Virus record (IMG/VR): IMGVR_UViG_3300028883_000076
Span: 1 to 43,163 of that record
Source: a virus
Direction: 5' to 3' (one strand)
DNA: 43,163 nt
Position 1 is the first letter of the stretch. Every line of letters begins with the position of its first letter. This document shows positions 6,444 through 12,383 of this stretch, piece after piece. Both the position numbers and the translations under genes were made by a program. Below the pieces are notes generated by a model that ran no database searches, was not told the origin of the DNA, and saw only the letters and a program-made list of their open reading frames with translations.

Positions 6444-7154
6444 ATGTGTAGATTTTTCAGTTGTGTAGTATTGACCGTTGGCGAGTTCCCGATCCGCTGG
6501 ATGCCGCCGACATCAAATTATCACTCGCATGAGGACGTGATCCGCGCGCTCAATTTGCGGGACAACGGCGATGGGCGTTTTATCCGCCTGGAATGCCTGC
6601 CGCCCTTCAGTGCGGTGACATTGGATGAGACCGCTGCCCCCGCTGTATCGTGGTGGCGTGAGCATGAGCACGAGATCGCACCGCGCGTAATGGCAATTGC
6701 GCGCCGGATCGCACCGCTGTACGCCGACTACGATGACAAATGCGACGCGCTGTACGCCGACTACAAGGCCAAACGCGCACCGCTGTACGCCGACTACGAA
6801 GCCAAACGCGCACCGCTGGATGCCGACTACACTGCCGAAGTCTCCGCGCTGTACGCCGACTACGATGACAAATGCGACGCGCTGTACGCCGACTACACTG
6901 CCGAAGTCTCCGCGCTGTACGCCGACTACAAGGCCAAATGCGACGCGCTGCACGCCGACTACAAGGCCAAACGCGCACCGCTGTACGCCGACTACGAAGC
7001 CAAACGCGCACCGCTGGATGCCGACTACGAGGCCAAACGCGTACCGCGGTACGCCGACTACGAGGCCAAATGCGCACCGCTGGCCGCCGACTACGAAGCC
7101 CAGTGCGCGGCGCTTGATGGTTATGTGCCAGCGGTAGCGCCGCCGCGCAGCTAG
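6444..7154 (+). CDS. Hendecad-repeat coiled-coil protein (236 aa)
   Basis: Start at 6444 behind AAGGAGAGGATC. Residues 1-89 are a folded head starting MCRFFSCVV with SHEDVIRALNLRDNGDGRFIRLE; the same head style precedes diverse short repeats in other phage proteins, from memory. Residues 90-221 are twelve 11-residue units of the type APLYADYEAKR, with Leu, Tyr and Ala in fixed positions and alternating charge. An 11-residue period suits a right-handed or straight coiled-coil rod. A short tail (DGYVPAVAPP) follows. Function unknown; a spacer or filament-like protein is possible. Confidence 0.75.
   Translation: MCRFFSCVVLTVGEFPIRWMPPTSNYHSHEDVIRALNLRDNGDGRFIRLECLPPFSAVTLDETAAPAVSWWREHEHEIAPRVMAIARRIAPLYADYDDKCDALYADYKAKRAPLYADYEAKRAPLDADYTAEVSALYADYDDKCDALYADYTAEVSALYADYKAKCDALHADYKAKRAPLYADYEAKRAPLDADYEAKRVPRYADYEAKCAPLAADYEAQCAALDGYVPAVAPPRS
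6711..7106 (+). repeat. Twelve in-frame 33-bp tandem repeats
   Basis: Twelve units of 33 bp encode residues 90-221 of the host protein. Each codes for a variant of (A/D/S)(P/A)LYADY(E/D/K/T)(A/D)(K/E)(R/C/V). Units 2-3 and 8-9 are nearly identical at DNA level, as are units 4 and 6, so local duplications have mixed the block. Repeat number may vary between related phages. Confidence 0.95.
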
Positions 7155-7171
7155 CGACGACGAAACGAAGC

Positions 7172-7202
7172 GGCTCCGGTGCATGGCGAGTGTACCGGAG
7201 CC
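7172..7202 (+). other. Intergenic hairpin, copy 2 of 2
   Basis: A 9-bp stem GGCTCCGGT (7172-7180) / ACCGGAGCC (7194-7202) with a 13-nt loop, a near copy of 766-796. It follows the repeat-protein gene and precedes the gene at 7246. Both copies share the leader ACGAAGC and the loop core CATGGCGA. The conservation of loop as well as stem suggests selection on the RNA, perhaps for a protein or RNA contact. Confidence 0.65.
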
Positions 7203-7245
7203 AGTAGACAACCGAATGAGTGACAAATTGTAGGAGAGGTGAGAG

Positions 7246-7677
7246 ATGAACGAAAAAAACTACATGGTTGGAGATGGTCGCGGCGGCTTCGCATATACCA
7301 TGCCGTATGAACAGGCGTGCAGGTTGGCAGCCGAAGAAAGCGACGAACACCAGAGAATCTTCATTGTCGAAGGGCTGCCAACAAATGGCCCCGTCGCTTT
7401 TGCGTATGACGGCAAGATATATCCGGTTGATCCTCATGTCCACCGCTATGAAAAATACGAAAAGCGCGGTGAAAACATGGCACTGTGGCTATTGCAGCAG
7501 GTACACCGCATGTCAGAGCAGATTTCCCTGATGGATGAGATTGTGCGTTCAGCCTGCGACTGGCTCCGGGCCTCAAATGTTGACCTGAATACCCGTGAGG
7601 CAATCTCGCAAATATTACGAATTGCCGTCGAGAACAAATACACAACGCAAGAGTTCATCGACCGAGTGAATGTATAG
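7246..7677 (+). CDS. Hypothetical early protein (143 aa)
   Basis: Start at 7246 behind TAGGAGAGGTGAG. The N-terminal half is beta-rich with Gly/Tyr (DGRGGFAYTMPYEQA, then IFIVEGLP). The C-terminal half (about 80-143) is helical and Leu/Ile-rich. No membrane segment or metal motif is visible. It lies between the repeat-protein gene and a small helical gene. I do not recognise it. Confidence 0.7.
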   Translation: MNEKNYMVGDGRGGFAYTMPYEQACRLAAEESDEHQRIFIVEGLPTNGPVAFAYDGKIYPVDPHVHRYEKYEKRGENMALWLLQQVHRMSEQISLMDEIVRSACDWLRASNVDLNTREAISQILRIAVENKYTTQEFIDRVNV

Positions 7678-7691
7678 GGGGCGATCCCCCT
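7676..7691 (+). other. Short hairpin at the end of the preceding gene
   Basis: AGGGGG (7676-7681) pairs with CCCCCT (7686-7691) around a CGAT loop, overlapping the last base of the gene that ends at 7677. A ribosome site for the next gene follows. No T-run is present. Confidence 0.5.
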
Positions 7692-7707
7692 GCCCGGAGA
7701 GGACCGT

Positions 7708-7905
7708 ATGCCACAAAATCCGCACGACCTGCTACGCTGCCGACGCGCGCTCTACGTGAGCGGCAAAACGACCGACGCCACAGCCCGCCTTGACCTCAGT
7801 ATTATCGCCCGCGCACTGGGCATACCTGCCAGCACGCGCGCTGCCTGGATTGGCACAACGCTGGCAGAGTGGCAGGCGGCAAAAACGAAGCCCCCTAAAA
7901 ATTAG
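7708..7905 (+). CDS. Hypothetical small helical protein (65 aa)
   Basis: ATG at 7708 behind CCCGGAGAGGACC. Basic, Ala-rich protein with a central segment (LSIIARALGIPASTRAAWIG) that could be a helix-turn-helix, but it is too short to be sure. Its last codons and stop lie inside the 17-bp palindrome at 7892-7908. It is last in the first early transcript before a new promoter. Confidence 0.6.
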   Translation: MPQNPHDLLRCRRALYVSGKTTDATARLDLSIIARALGIPASTRAAWIGTTLAEWQAAKTKPPKN

Positions 7906-7908
7906 GGG
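7892..7908. promoter_or_regulatory. Palindromic operator candidate, second copy
   Basis: CCCCTAA-AAA-TTAGGGG has the same arms and spacer length as the site at 123-139. It lies 20 bp upstream of the -35 box at 7929, and its centre (7900) is about 65 bp before the predicted start. Site 1 stands in nearly the same position relative to the leftward promoter. Both downstream operons encode an RHH protein. It could also act as a weak terminator for the preceding gene. Confidence 0.6.
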
Positions 7909-7928
7909 GTGATTTTCCTGATTGCCTA

Positions 7929-7958
7929 TTGACAGCACATGATTACACGTGCTATAAT
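7929..7958 (+). promoter_or_regulatory. Second rightward promoter
   Basis: TTGACA (7929-7934), an 18-bp spacer and TATAAT (7953-7958): both boxes are perfect consensus. Transcription should start near 7965 and read the two genes ending at 8942. The -10 box is embedded in the inverted repeat 7939-7966, so a bound repressor would block polymerase directly. Confidence 0.88.
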
Positions 7959-7966
7959 GTAATCAT
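7939..7966. promoter_or_regulatory. Operator candidate overlapping the -10 box
   Basis: ATGATTACA (7939-7947) and TGTAATCAT (7958-7966) form a perfect 9-bp inverted repeat with a 10-bp spacer that contains most of the TATAAT box. Its TGATTA/TAATCA core also occurs in the repeat at 6400-6422. Arms one turn apart would suit a dimeric HTH or RHH repressor. The protein that binds is unknown. Confidence 0.65.
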
Positions 7967-7987
7967 AGTCAAATAGGAGGCGGCACA

Positions 7988-8200
7988 ATGAACTACAACG
8001 AGATGGCCCAGGAAGAGCTTGACCAGGAATTCGCTTATCTTCGTGAATGCTGGGAAATCTATCAGGCTCTCTTGCTCGATGCCATCACCATCGGCGATTA
8101 CGAAATGGCCGCCAGCCACCTGGATATGGTGGACTGGTGCGAGGCCCTGGGCTGGGAAGTTATCGCAGAGTTCGAGCGCCGCCAGATGGAGGTAAAGTAA
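7988..8200 (+). CDS. Hypothetical acidic helical protein (70 aa)
   Basis: First gene behind the promoter at 7929, with TAGGAGGCGGCAC before the ATG. The product is strongly acidic and all-helical, with many Glu, Asp, Leu and Trp residues. The size and charge would suit an antitoxin-like partner or a DNA mimic, but no specific signature is present. It ends one base before the RHH gene. Confidence 0.65.
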   Translation: MNYNEMAQEELDQEFAYLRECWEIYQALLLDAITIGDYEMAASHLDMVDWCEALGWEVIAEFERRQMEVK

Positions 8201-8201
8201 C

Positions 8202-8942
8202 ATGAACGCCAACACAACTAGAACTACGTTTACACTCACTGTTGCCGAGAAGACCGCGCTGGACGCTGCGCGCGGTACCGTCACCCTGGCCGCCGCGCTG
8301 CGTGAAGCGGTGCGCCTGTACATCGAGAAACACGGCGGCAACGTGCCAGAGGCTACTGTACAGGTGGGCGGGGTACGCAATCAAGCACCATCGTATGATG
8401 AGATCAGAGCAATGATCGAAGTAGTAGACGAGGAAGCCAGCAGCTTACCACCAGGAAGCCTGCGCATCATCTGCCGCGAAACCGACTCTAGCTGGATAGA
8501 TACCAGCTACATTATTTCTGCGCAGCCCGTTACGACTGACACAGATGATGAGGCTTATAAATTTGTCTACGGCGATGCCGAAGATGAACAGCCCAGCGTC
8601 ACTGTTTGGCGGCTCGAAGACCCCAACGAAACCGAAATAGTCAAGACGCGAGAAGAGGCTATCGACTGGATGATCGAAGGGGCAGACCTCTATTACGCCG
8701 CCGAAAAGGCACGAGATGAAGACGACCATCACAGGCCTGAATTTGTGAACGTTAGCGAGCGATATGGTGGACTGGAGGCCGTAACAATTGAAGATTATCG
8801 CATGTTAAACCCTGACAGCGAGTTCAAAATCAGTTCTGAGCTTGGCTCCCACTCTGAGGATTATGCTGTCATTCGTGAATATCGCGCAGATCATCCCCCT
8901 GGAGATTTTGAGGTCGTAGCCCGCCAGCGTGGGCACGAGTAG
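8202..8942 (+). CDS. RHH-domain regulator with large C-terminal extension (246 aa)
   Basis: Residues 1-45 (RTTFTLTVAEKTAL, then ALREAVRLYIEK) form a ribbon-helix-helix DNA-binding unit: a short beta strand followed by two helices. Residues 53-61 (VQVGGVRNQ) closely match residues 48-56 (VQLGGVREQ) of the other RHH protein of this phage (42883-43077), directly after the domain in both. The rest (about 62-246) is a very acidic alpha/beta domain that I do not recognise. Last gene of the early block, followed by a strong terminator. It may act on the palindromes at 123 and 7892 (inference). Confidence 0.7.
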   Translation: MNANTTRTTFTLTVAEKTALDAARGTVTLAAALREAVRLYIEKHGGNVPEATVQVGGVRNQAPSYDEIRAMIEVVDEEASSLPPGSLRIICRETDSSWIDTSYIISAQPVTTDTDDEAYKFVYGDAEDEQPSVTVWRLEDPNETEIVKTREEAIDWMIEGADLYYAAEKARDEDDHHRPEFVNVSERYGGLEAVTIEDYRMLNPDSEFKISSELGSHSEDYAVIREYRADHPPGDFEVVARQRGHE

Positions 8943-8949
8943 TCACATT

Positions 8950-8973
8950 GCCCCGCTTCGGCGGGGCTTTTTT
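8950..8973 (+). terminator. Rho-independent terminator of the early block
   Basis: GCCCCGC (8950-8956), a UUCG tetraloop (8957-8960), GCGGGGC (8961-8967) and a run of six T. It ends rightward transcription exactly where the leftward late block ends (lysin stop at 8972). On the minus strand the hairpin is not followed by T, so it works in one direction. Its CCCCGCTTCGGCGGGG core recurs at 32091-32106. Confidence 0.92.
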
Positions 8974-10438
8974 ATTGTACCATCTCCGTCACGCAATCAT
9001 GATCGCTGTGCCAAATGCCGATCTGCCCCAGGTTCCACCAGTTAAACAGCCCGATCCCTGCATCACTGAGCGCTGCCGCTGTGGTTTGATATGCGTTGGC
9101 CTTCTCTGCACATGAGTAGCTAGCATCCCAGTTGCCGGAGTAGCCATCCGTGACGCCGATCTCCGTGACGGCAGTCAGGCCCGGCCAGGAGCGCAAATCG
9201 TAAACCCCGTGCTGGTCGAGATAGTCTGCAACCAGGTCATAGCGTCCCGCCCCCGTAACGTATGGATCATTGACCCAGGGACTATCGGAGCGGCTCCAGG
9301 TTGCGTGTGCTGCACCGTGCCACGCAATGCCGTGATAGCTGCCGTCCGGGAGTGGATTAGCGGCGACCCACTCCAGATAAGGCACGAGGTCCAGCCAGGC
9401 GTAAAAATCCGGGTTGCCCGGTCCAAATGAGAACGCCAGCATCGGCACACCATACCGCGCTTCGACCAGTTGCGCCATGCTGATTGACCATTCAGCGAGC
9501 ACGTCATAGCCGTATGTCGGCCCCCATTCGTTCATGACCTCAATGGCATCGCACAACCCCTCGCCCGGCTGTGGCAAATGCGGCCATAGTTTGGCCGCGT
9601 ACACTTCCGGTGTGAACCACTCGTCGCCCAATGGCCCATCGCGCAGCGTGCCGCCAACGGTCAGGCTGCGGCAGATGACCAGCACGTCAGGGTTGGCGGC
9701 CTTCACGCGACGGCAAACATCCCATGAGCCGTCCAGACATTTGACCGTGCCGACCTGCTGCGCATACGGTTCGACTGCGCTCCCCCCCAGGCCCATAAGG
9801 ATATGAAACCCCGCGCGCGTTGTCGTTTGTGGCGGGGTGTTCTCGGTCGGAATGTTTGTGCAGTCGGCTGCACTGTCGATCTCAACGTACCATCCAGCGA
9901 CATACCCCGGCACGTTTGGCTCATACCATATCCGATACCATACGTTGCCGTCACTGTCGTATTTACGTGCCTCAAGGGCCAGTACGTTACCCTGGCCCAC
10001 CTGCCCGATCCACGCGCCCCACACGTCATCCCGCACATTGAGCGCCCCTGCCGTGACGGTTCCCCAGCATTTGGGCAGCAACGTGGGCGTGATGCTGGGC
10101 GTCGGCGTGACCGACGGCGTGACCGGCGTCGGTGTTGGCGGCACGCCTGTCTCCTGCGTTGGCGATGGGCTGGCGCTTGGTCGGGGCGTGTTGGTTGGCG
10201 GCGGTGTTATCGTTGGCGATGCCGTCGCGCTGGGGCTGGCTGTCGGCGTTGGTGTTGGCGATGCATTCGGCGGCGCTGTAGCCACTGCCACTCGAATGCA
10301 GACATCATCCGCCCGGCAGTATTCGCCCGGCGGAATGTCGATGATCGTTTTGTCATTCTGCGCACCCACGCCCCATGCCACAAACAGCGCGGCGGTGATC
10401 ACGATGCCGAGCGCAAACGTAACGACTGAGCGCCTCAT
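8972..10438 (-). CDS. Endolysin-like secreted glycoside hydrolase with SH3 domain (488 aa)
   Basis: Last gene of the leftward transcript. Residues 1-27 are a signal peptide or anchor (ALGIVITAALFVAWGV). A Pro/Thr/Ser linker spans about 57-120. A bacterial SH3-like domain follows (about 123-190: GALNVRDDVWGAWIG ... GYVAGWYVEI), likely a cell-wall binder. The C-terminal 280 residues look like a clan GH-A TIM barrel: MNEWG supplies the expected Asn-Glu acid/base and VTEIG the nucleophile Glu. It probably cleaves host wall glycan. The linker style resembles Chloroflexota secreted proteins. ATGA overlap with the holin-like gene supports a lysis role. Confidence 0.75.
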   Translation of the reverse strand: MRRSVVTFALGIVITAALFVAWGVGAQNDKTIIDIPPGEYCRADDVCIRVAVATAPPNASPTPTPTASPSATASPTITPPPTNTPRPSASPSPTQETGVPPTPTPVTPSVTPTPSITPTLLPKCWGTVTAGALNVRDDVWGAWIGQVGQGNVLALEARKYDSDGNVWYRIWYEPNVPGYVAGWYVEIDSAADCTNIPTENTPPQTTTRAGFHILMGLGGSAVEPYAQQVGTVKCLDGSWDVCRRVKAANPDVLVICRSLTVGGTLRDGPLGDEWFTPEVYAAKLWPHLPQPGEGLCDAIEVMNEWGPTYGYDVLAEWSISMAQLVEARYGVPMLAFSFGPGNPDFYAWLDLVPYLEWVAANPLPDGSYHGIAWHGAAHATWSRSDSPWVNDPYVTGAGRYDLVADYLDQHGVYDLRSWPGLTAVTEIGVTDGYSGNWDASYSCAEKANAYQTTAAALSDAGIGLFNWWNLGQIGIWHSDHDCVTEMVQ

Positions 10439-10815
10439 CCTGCATTCACGGCCCCACCGGGATCGCCCTGCTCCGGCTCATCAGGAATACCCAGCGCATT
10501 GTCGATACCGTCTGCCAGCGCGCGCAGGAATACCGGCATGAAGGCCGCCGCGTGTTTGTTCCAGTCAGCCGCCAGCACTTTATCCAGCAGGCCATCCAGC
10601 TTCACTAGCGCGGGATCGTCGAGTTCGTCTACCAGTTCGATCATAGCTTCGAGCTTGCCGCGCCCTACCAGCCAGATGTCTCGGATTTTCTTCACGCCAA
10701 AATGCGCGGTGGCTAGCGTTACCGCTGCTGTCACGGCAATGAGTAGCGCCCCCGCTGCGATGGTCGCCAGCGCTTCGATAACGTCTGGTTGTGCAAAGAG
10801 ATCGTTGTAGTTCAT
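10435..10815 (-). CDS. Holin-like membrane protein (126 aa)
   Basis: One strong membrane segment near the N-terminus (about residues 13-38: ALATIAAGALLIAVTAAVT), followed by a soluble acidic helical domain, is the layout of LL-H-type holins. It sits directly upstream of the lysin with an ATGA overlap and directly after a coiled-coil membrane protein. It would open the inner membrane for the lysin. No sequence motif is diagnostic, so position carries much of the call. Confidence 0.6.
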   Translation of the reverse strand: MNYNDLFAQPDVIEALATIAAGALLIAVTAAVTLATAHFGVKKIRDIWLVGRGKLEAMIELVDELDDPALVKLDGLLDKVLAADWNKHAAAFMPVFLRALADGIDNALGIPDEPEQGDPGGAVNAG

Positions 10816-10818
10816 TAT

Positions 10819-11370
10819 TTATGTCCCTACCTTTTTCGCTTCTTTGTCGGTCGATTGTTCAGCGCCGGATTGCGCGCCATCACGACGATCTGCAAGGTCT
10901 AGCCCCAGCAGCGTCAACGCGCGCTCATACGTTGCCTTTTCGGTCGTGAGTACAGCCGTGCGCTGCTGCGCCTCAATGAGCGCATTCTCTAGCCGTCGAT
11001 TTTCGTGCGTCAGTTCCTCGATACGTGCGCTTTTGGCCTCAATATCCGCCTGCGCCTTACCTTTCCACGTCTGCAAATCCTGAAGCGACCGGCACAACAC
11101 ATCGATTTCATTGCGCAATTTTACTAGTTCGACATCGGCCTTCTGTCGTTCGTCTTGCAACGTAGCGACCAGCGTGCGTGTATTCGCGTGCGCGTCCTGC
11201 TCACTGCGCAGGTCACGCCGCAATTCAGCGATCAACTGGTCAGTTCGCCGCTGCTCACGCTCTATAGCATTGTCGCGCTGTTTTGCGCTGAGACGCAGCG
11301 TTAGTGCCACCGTGCCGACTAATCCCGCCACAGCGCCCACCAACGCCAACGCTACCTGTAGGATTTCCAT
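10819..11370 (-). CDS. Membrane-anchored coiled-coil protein, spanin-like (183 aa)
   Basis: An N-terminal membrane helix (about residues 4-27: VALALVGAVAGLVGTVALTL) is followed by a long charged coiled coil (about 30-155) and a Lys/Asp-rich tail. Inner-membrane spanins (Rz type) have this plan: N-terminal anchor plus periplasmic coiled coil. It lies in the lysis cassette next to the holin-like gene. No separate outer-membrane lipoprotein is seen, and a Chloroflexota host may lack a classical outer membrane, so a holin partner or lysis regulator is an alternative. Confidence 0.5.
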   Translation of the reverse strand: MEILQVALALVGAVAGLVGTVALTLRLSAKQRDNAIEREQRRTDQLIAELRRDLRSEQDAHANTRTLVATLQDERQKADVELVKLRNEIDVLCRSLQDLQTWKGKAQADIEAKSARIEELTHENRRLENALIEAQQRTAVLTTEKATYERALTLLGLDLADRRDGAQSGAEQSTDKEAKKVGT

Positions 11371-11458
11371 TCATTTCCCCCACTCCGGGGCCGTTTCGTG
11401 TTATAATACATCTGCCCGTGCTGCGCGCTGGCCCTCTGCTATCGCGCGGTGCGGGTGT

Positions 11459-11767
11459 TTACAATGGGACTTGTGGCAATGGTGGCGCGTCATTGTCGCG
11501 CGGCTTGATCTTCCATCGTGCATCAAGCCAACAGTTTAGCACTCGTGTCACAATTCCGTCTTGCCCTTGTTGGTAAATCTGCAAATCAGGTGCCCAGGGT
11601 TCATAGGGGGCATCCCAGCACGTATACCCCTCGGCCCAGTCGTCTTCCCAACGCTGTGCCGTGAATGGCGGCACGGGATCATCTCCGTCTTGTGCGCCCG
11701 CCTGGAATGGCACAAACAACAACGCGCACACTATAAATCCCAGCAAAAACGTCGCTACCTTATTCAT
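11459..11767 (-). CDS. Small secreted protein in lysis cassette (102 aa)
   Basis: Start at 11767 behind AGGAGGAAGCACC. Residues 1-25 are a classical signal peptide (FLLGFIVCALLFVPFQ, then AGAQ as a cleavage site). The mature part is acidic, Trp- and Pro-rich and has two cysteines that could form a disulfide. It opens the lysis cassette behind its own candidate promoter. Function unknown; it might assist the lysin or act outside the membrane. Confidence 0.65.
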   Translation of the reverse strand: MNKVATFLLGFIVCALLFVPFQAGAQDGDDPVPPFTAQRWEDDWAEGYTCWDAPYEPWAPDLQIYQQGQDGIVTRVLNCWLDARWKIKPRDNDAPPLPQVPL

Positions 11768-11797
11768 GGTGCTTCCTCCTATTCTGTCTATATTTAT

Positions 11798-11803
11798 ATT
11801 ATA
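11798..11803 (-). promoter_or_regulatory. Candidate lysis-cassette promoter (-10 only)
   Basis: A perfect TATAAT on the minus strand lies in an AT-rich gap just upstream of the secreted-protein gene. The -35 region at 17 bp reads GTAGTT, a poor match. It could need an activator, or it may only be AT-rich leader. The location between tail and lysis genes is where a late promoter would be useful. Confidence 0.35.
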
Positions 11804-11842
11804 CAATATGACAGTTGCGAAACTACATCAGCTTTTAGGAGA

Positions 11843-12382
11843 TTAATCGCTTGATTGTTTGAAGCTGATTTTTGTCAGCACAATATAATAATCCGTGCTG
11901 CTGGCGTTTTTTCCGTTCACGGTGCCCCGCAAAACGTAGGTGCCCGGATTGGTAACTGATATTGAGGTTACGGTTTCAACGTCATTATATGTTGCCGGTG
12001 CCGCATCATACCAATCCTGCCCGGTTTCGATGCTTACCCCGCCCAATGTCCAATCAATTATCCCGCGCGAGTTTCCCTTGCTTCCCAGGATTGTCATAGT
12101 GTAAGTGCCGGCTGCCAGTGTGACGGATTGCGTGAATGTATCGCCGTCTGCTGCTGTGTTCTGATATGCACGGGAATTGTAGTATTGATCGGCTGTTACA
12201 ACAACCGTTATCGCATTCCCCGCCGTAACGATGCTATCCTCATGCCACAGCGTCGCGCGCTTTGGGAAATTATCAGCGAGATACTGTACATTACCATCCG
12301 CGCCAATATAATCGTTTAGCTCGGTATGAGTGACAATATCGTTATTGATCCATGTTTTTGTAGTCGTCCATGTGCTTGTCAT
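11843..12382 (-). CDS. Tail-tip accessory protein, paralogue of the upstream C-terminal module (179 aa)
   Basis: The product is beta-rich and Thr/Ser/Asp-rich, typical of phage adhesins. Residues about 30-100 (KRATLWHEDSIVTAGNAIT, then AYQNTAADGDTFTQ and the Gly-rich strands) match the C-terminus of the tail protein encoded just upstream (KRAMLWHDESTVTAGNAIT, SYQNAAALNDEFTN). A stem region (TWINNDIVTHTELNDYIG) precedes the module in both. This looks like a duplicated receptor-binding or carbohydrate-binding sandwich, one copy fused and one free. Confidence 0.7.
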   Translation of the reverse strand: MTSTWTTTKTWINNDIVTHTELNDYIGADGNVQYLADNFPKRATLWHEDSIVTAGNAITVVVTADQYYNSRAYQNTAADGDTFTQSVTLAAGTYTMTILGSKGNSRGIIDWTLGGVSIETGQDWYDAAPATYNDVETVTSISVTNPGTYVLRGTVNGKNASSTDYYIVLTKISFKQSSD

Positions 12383-12383
12383 A

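Noticed and set aside
6711-7106. CRISPR array
   Set aside because: The repeats are contiguous 33-bp coding units without spacers and stay in frame within a gene.
6513-7443. Minus-strand frames of 237 and 278 residues opposite the repeat protein
   Set aside because: They are repeat-driven shadows with no ribosome site and no stop because of the 33-bp period.
9858-9873. Third GTGCAG-NNNN-CTGCAC site
   Set aside because: It lies inside the lysin coding sequence and its centre (TCGG) differs from the other two; probably chance.
9803-10541. Plus-strand frames of 208 and 234 residues
   Set aside because: Antisense to the Pro/Thr-rich linker of the lysin; low-complexity shadow frames without ribosome sites.
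11402-11407. TATAAT on the plus strand between lysis genes
   Set aside because: No -35 and no rightward gene follows; likely AT-rich leader of the minus-strand gene.
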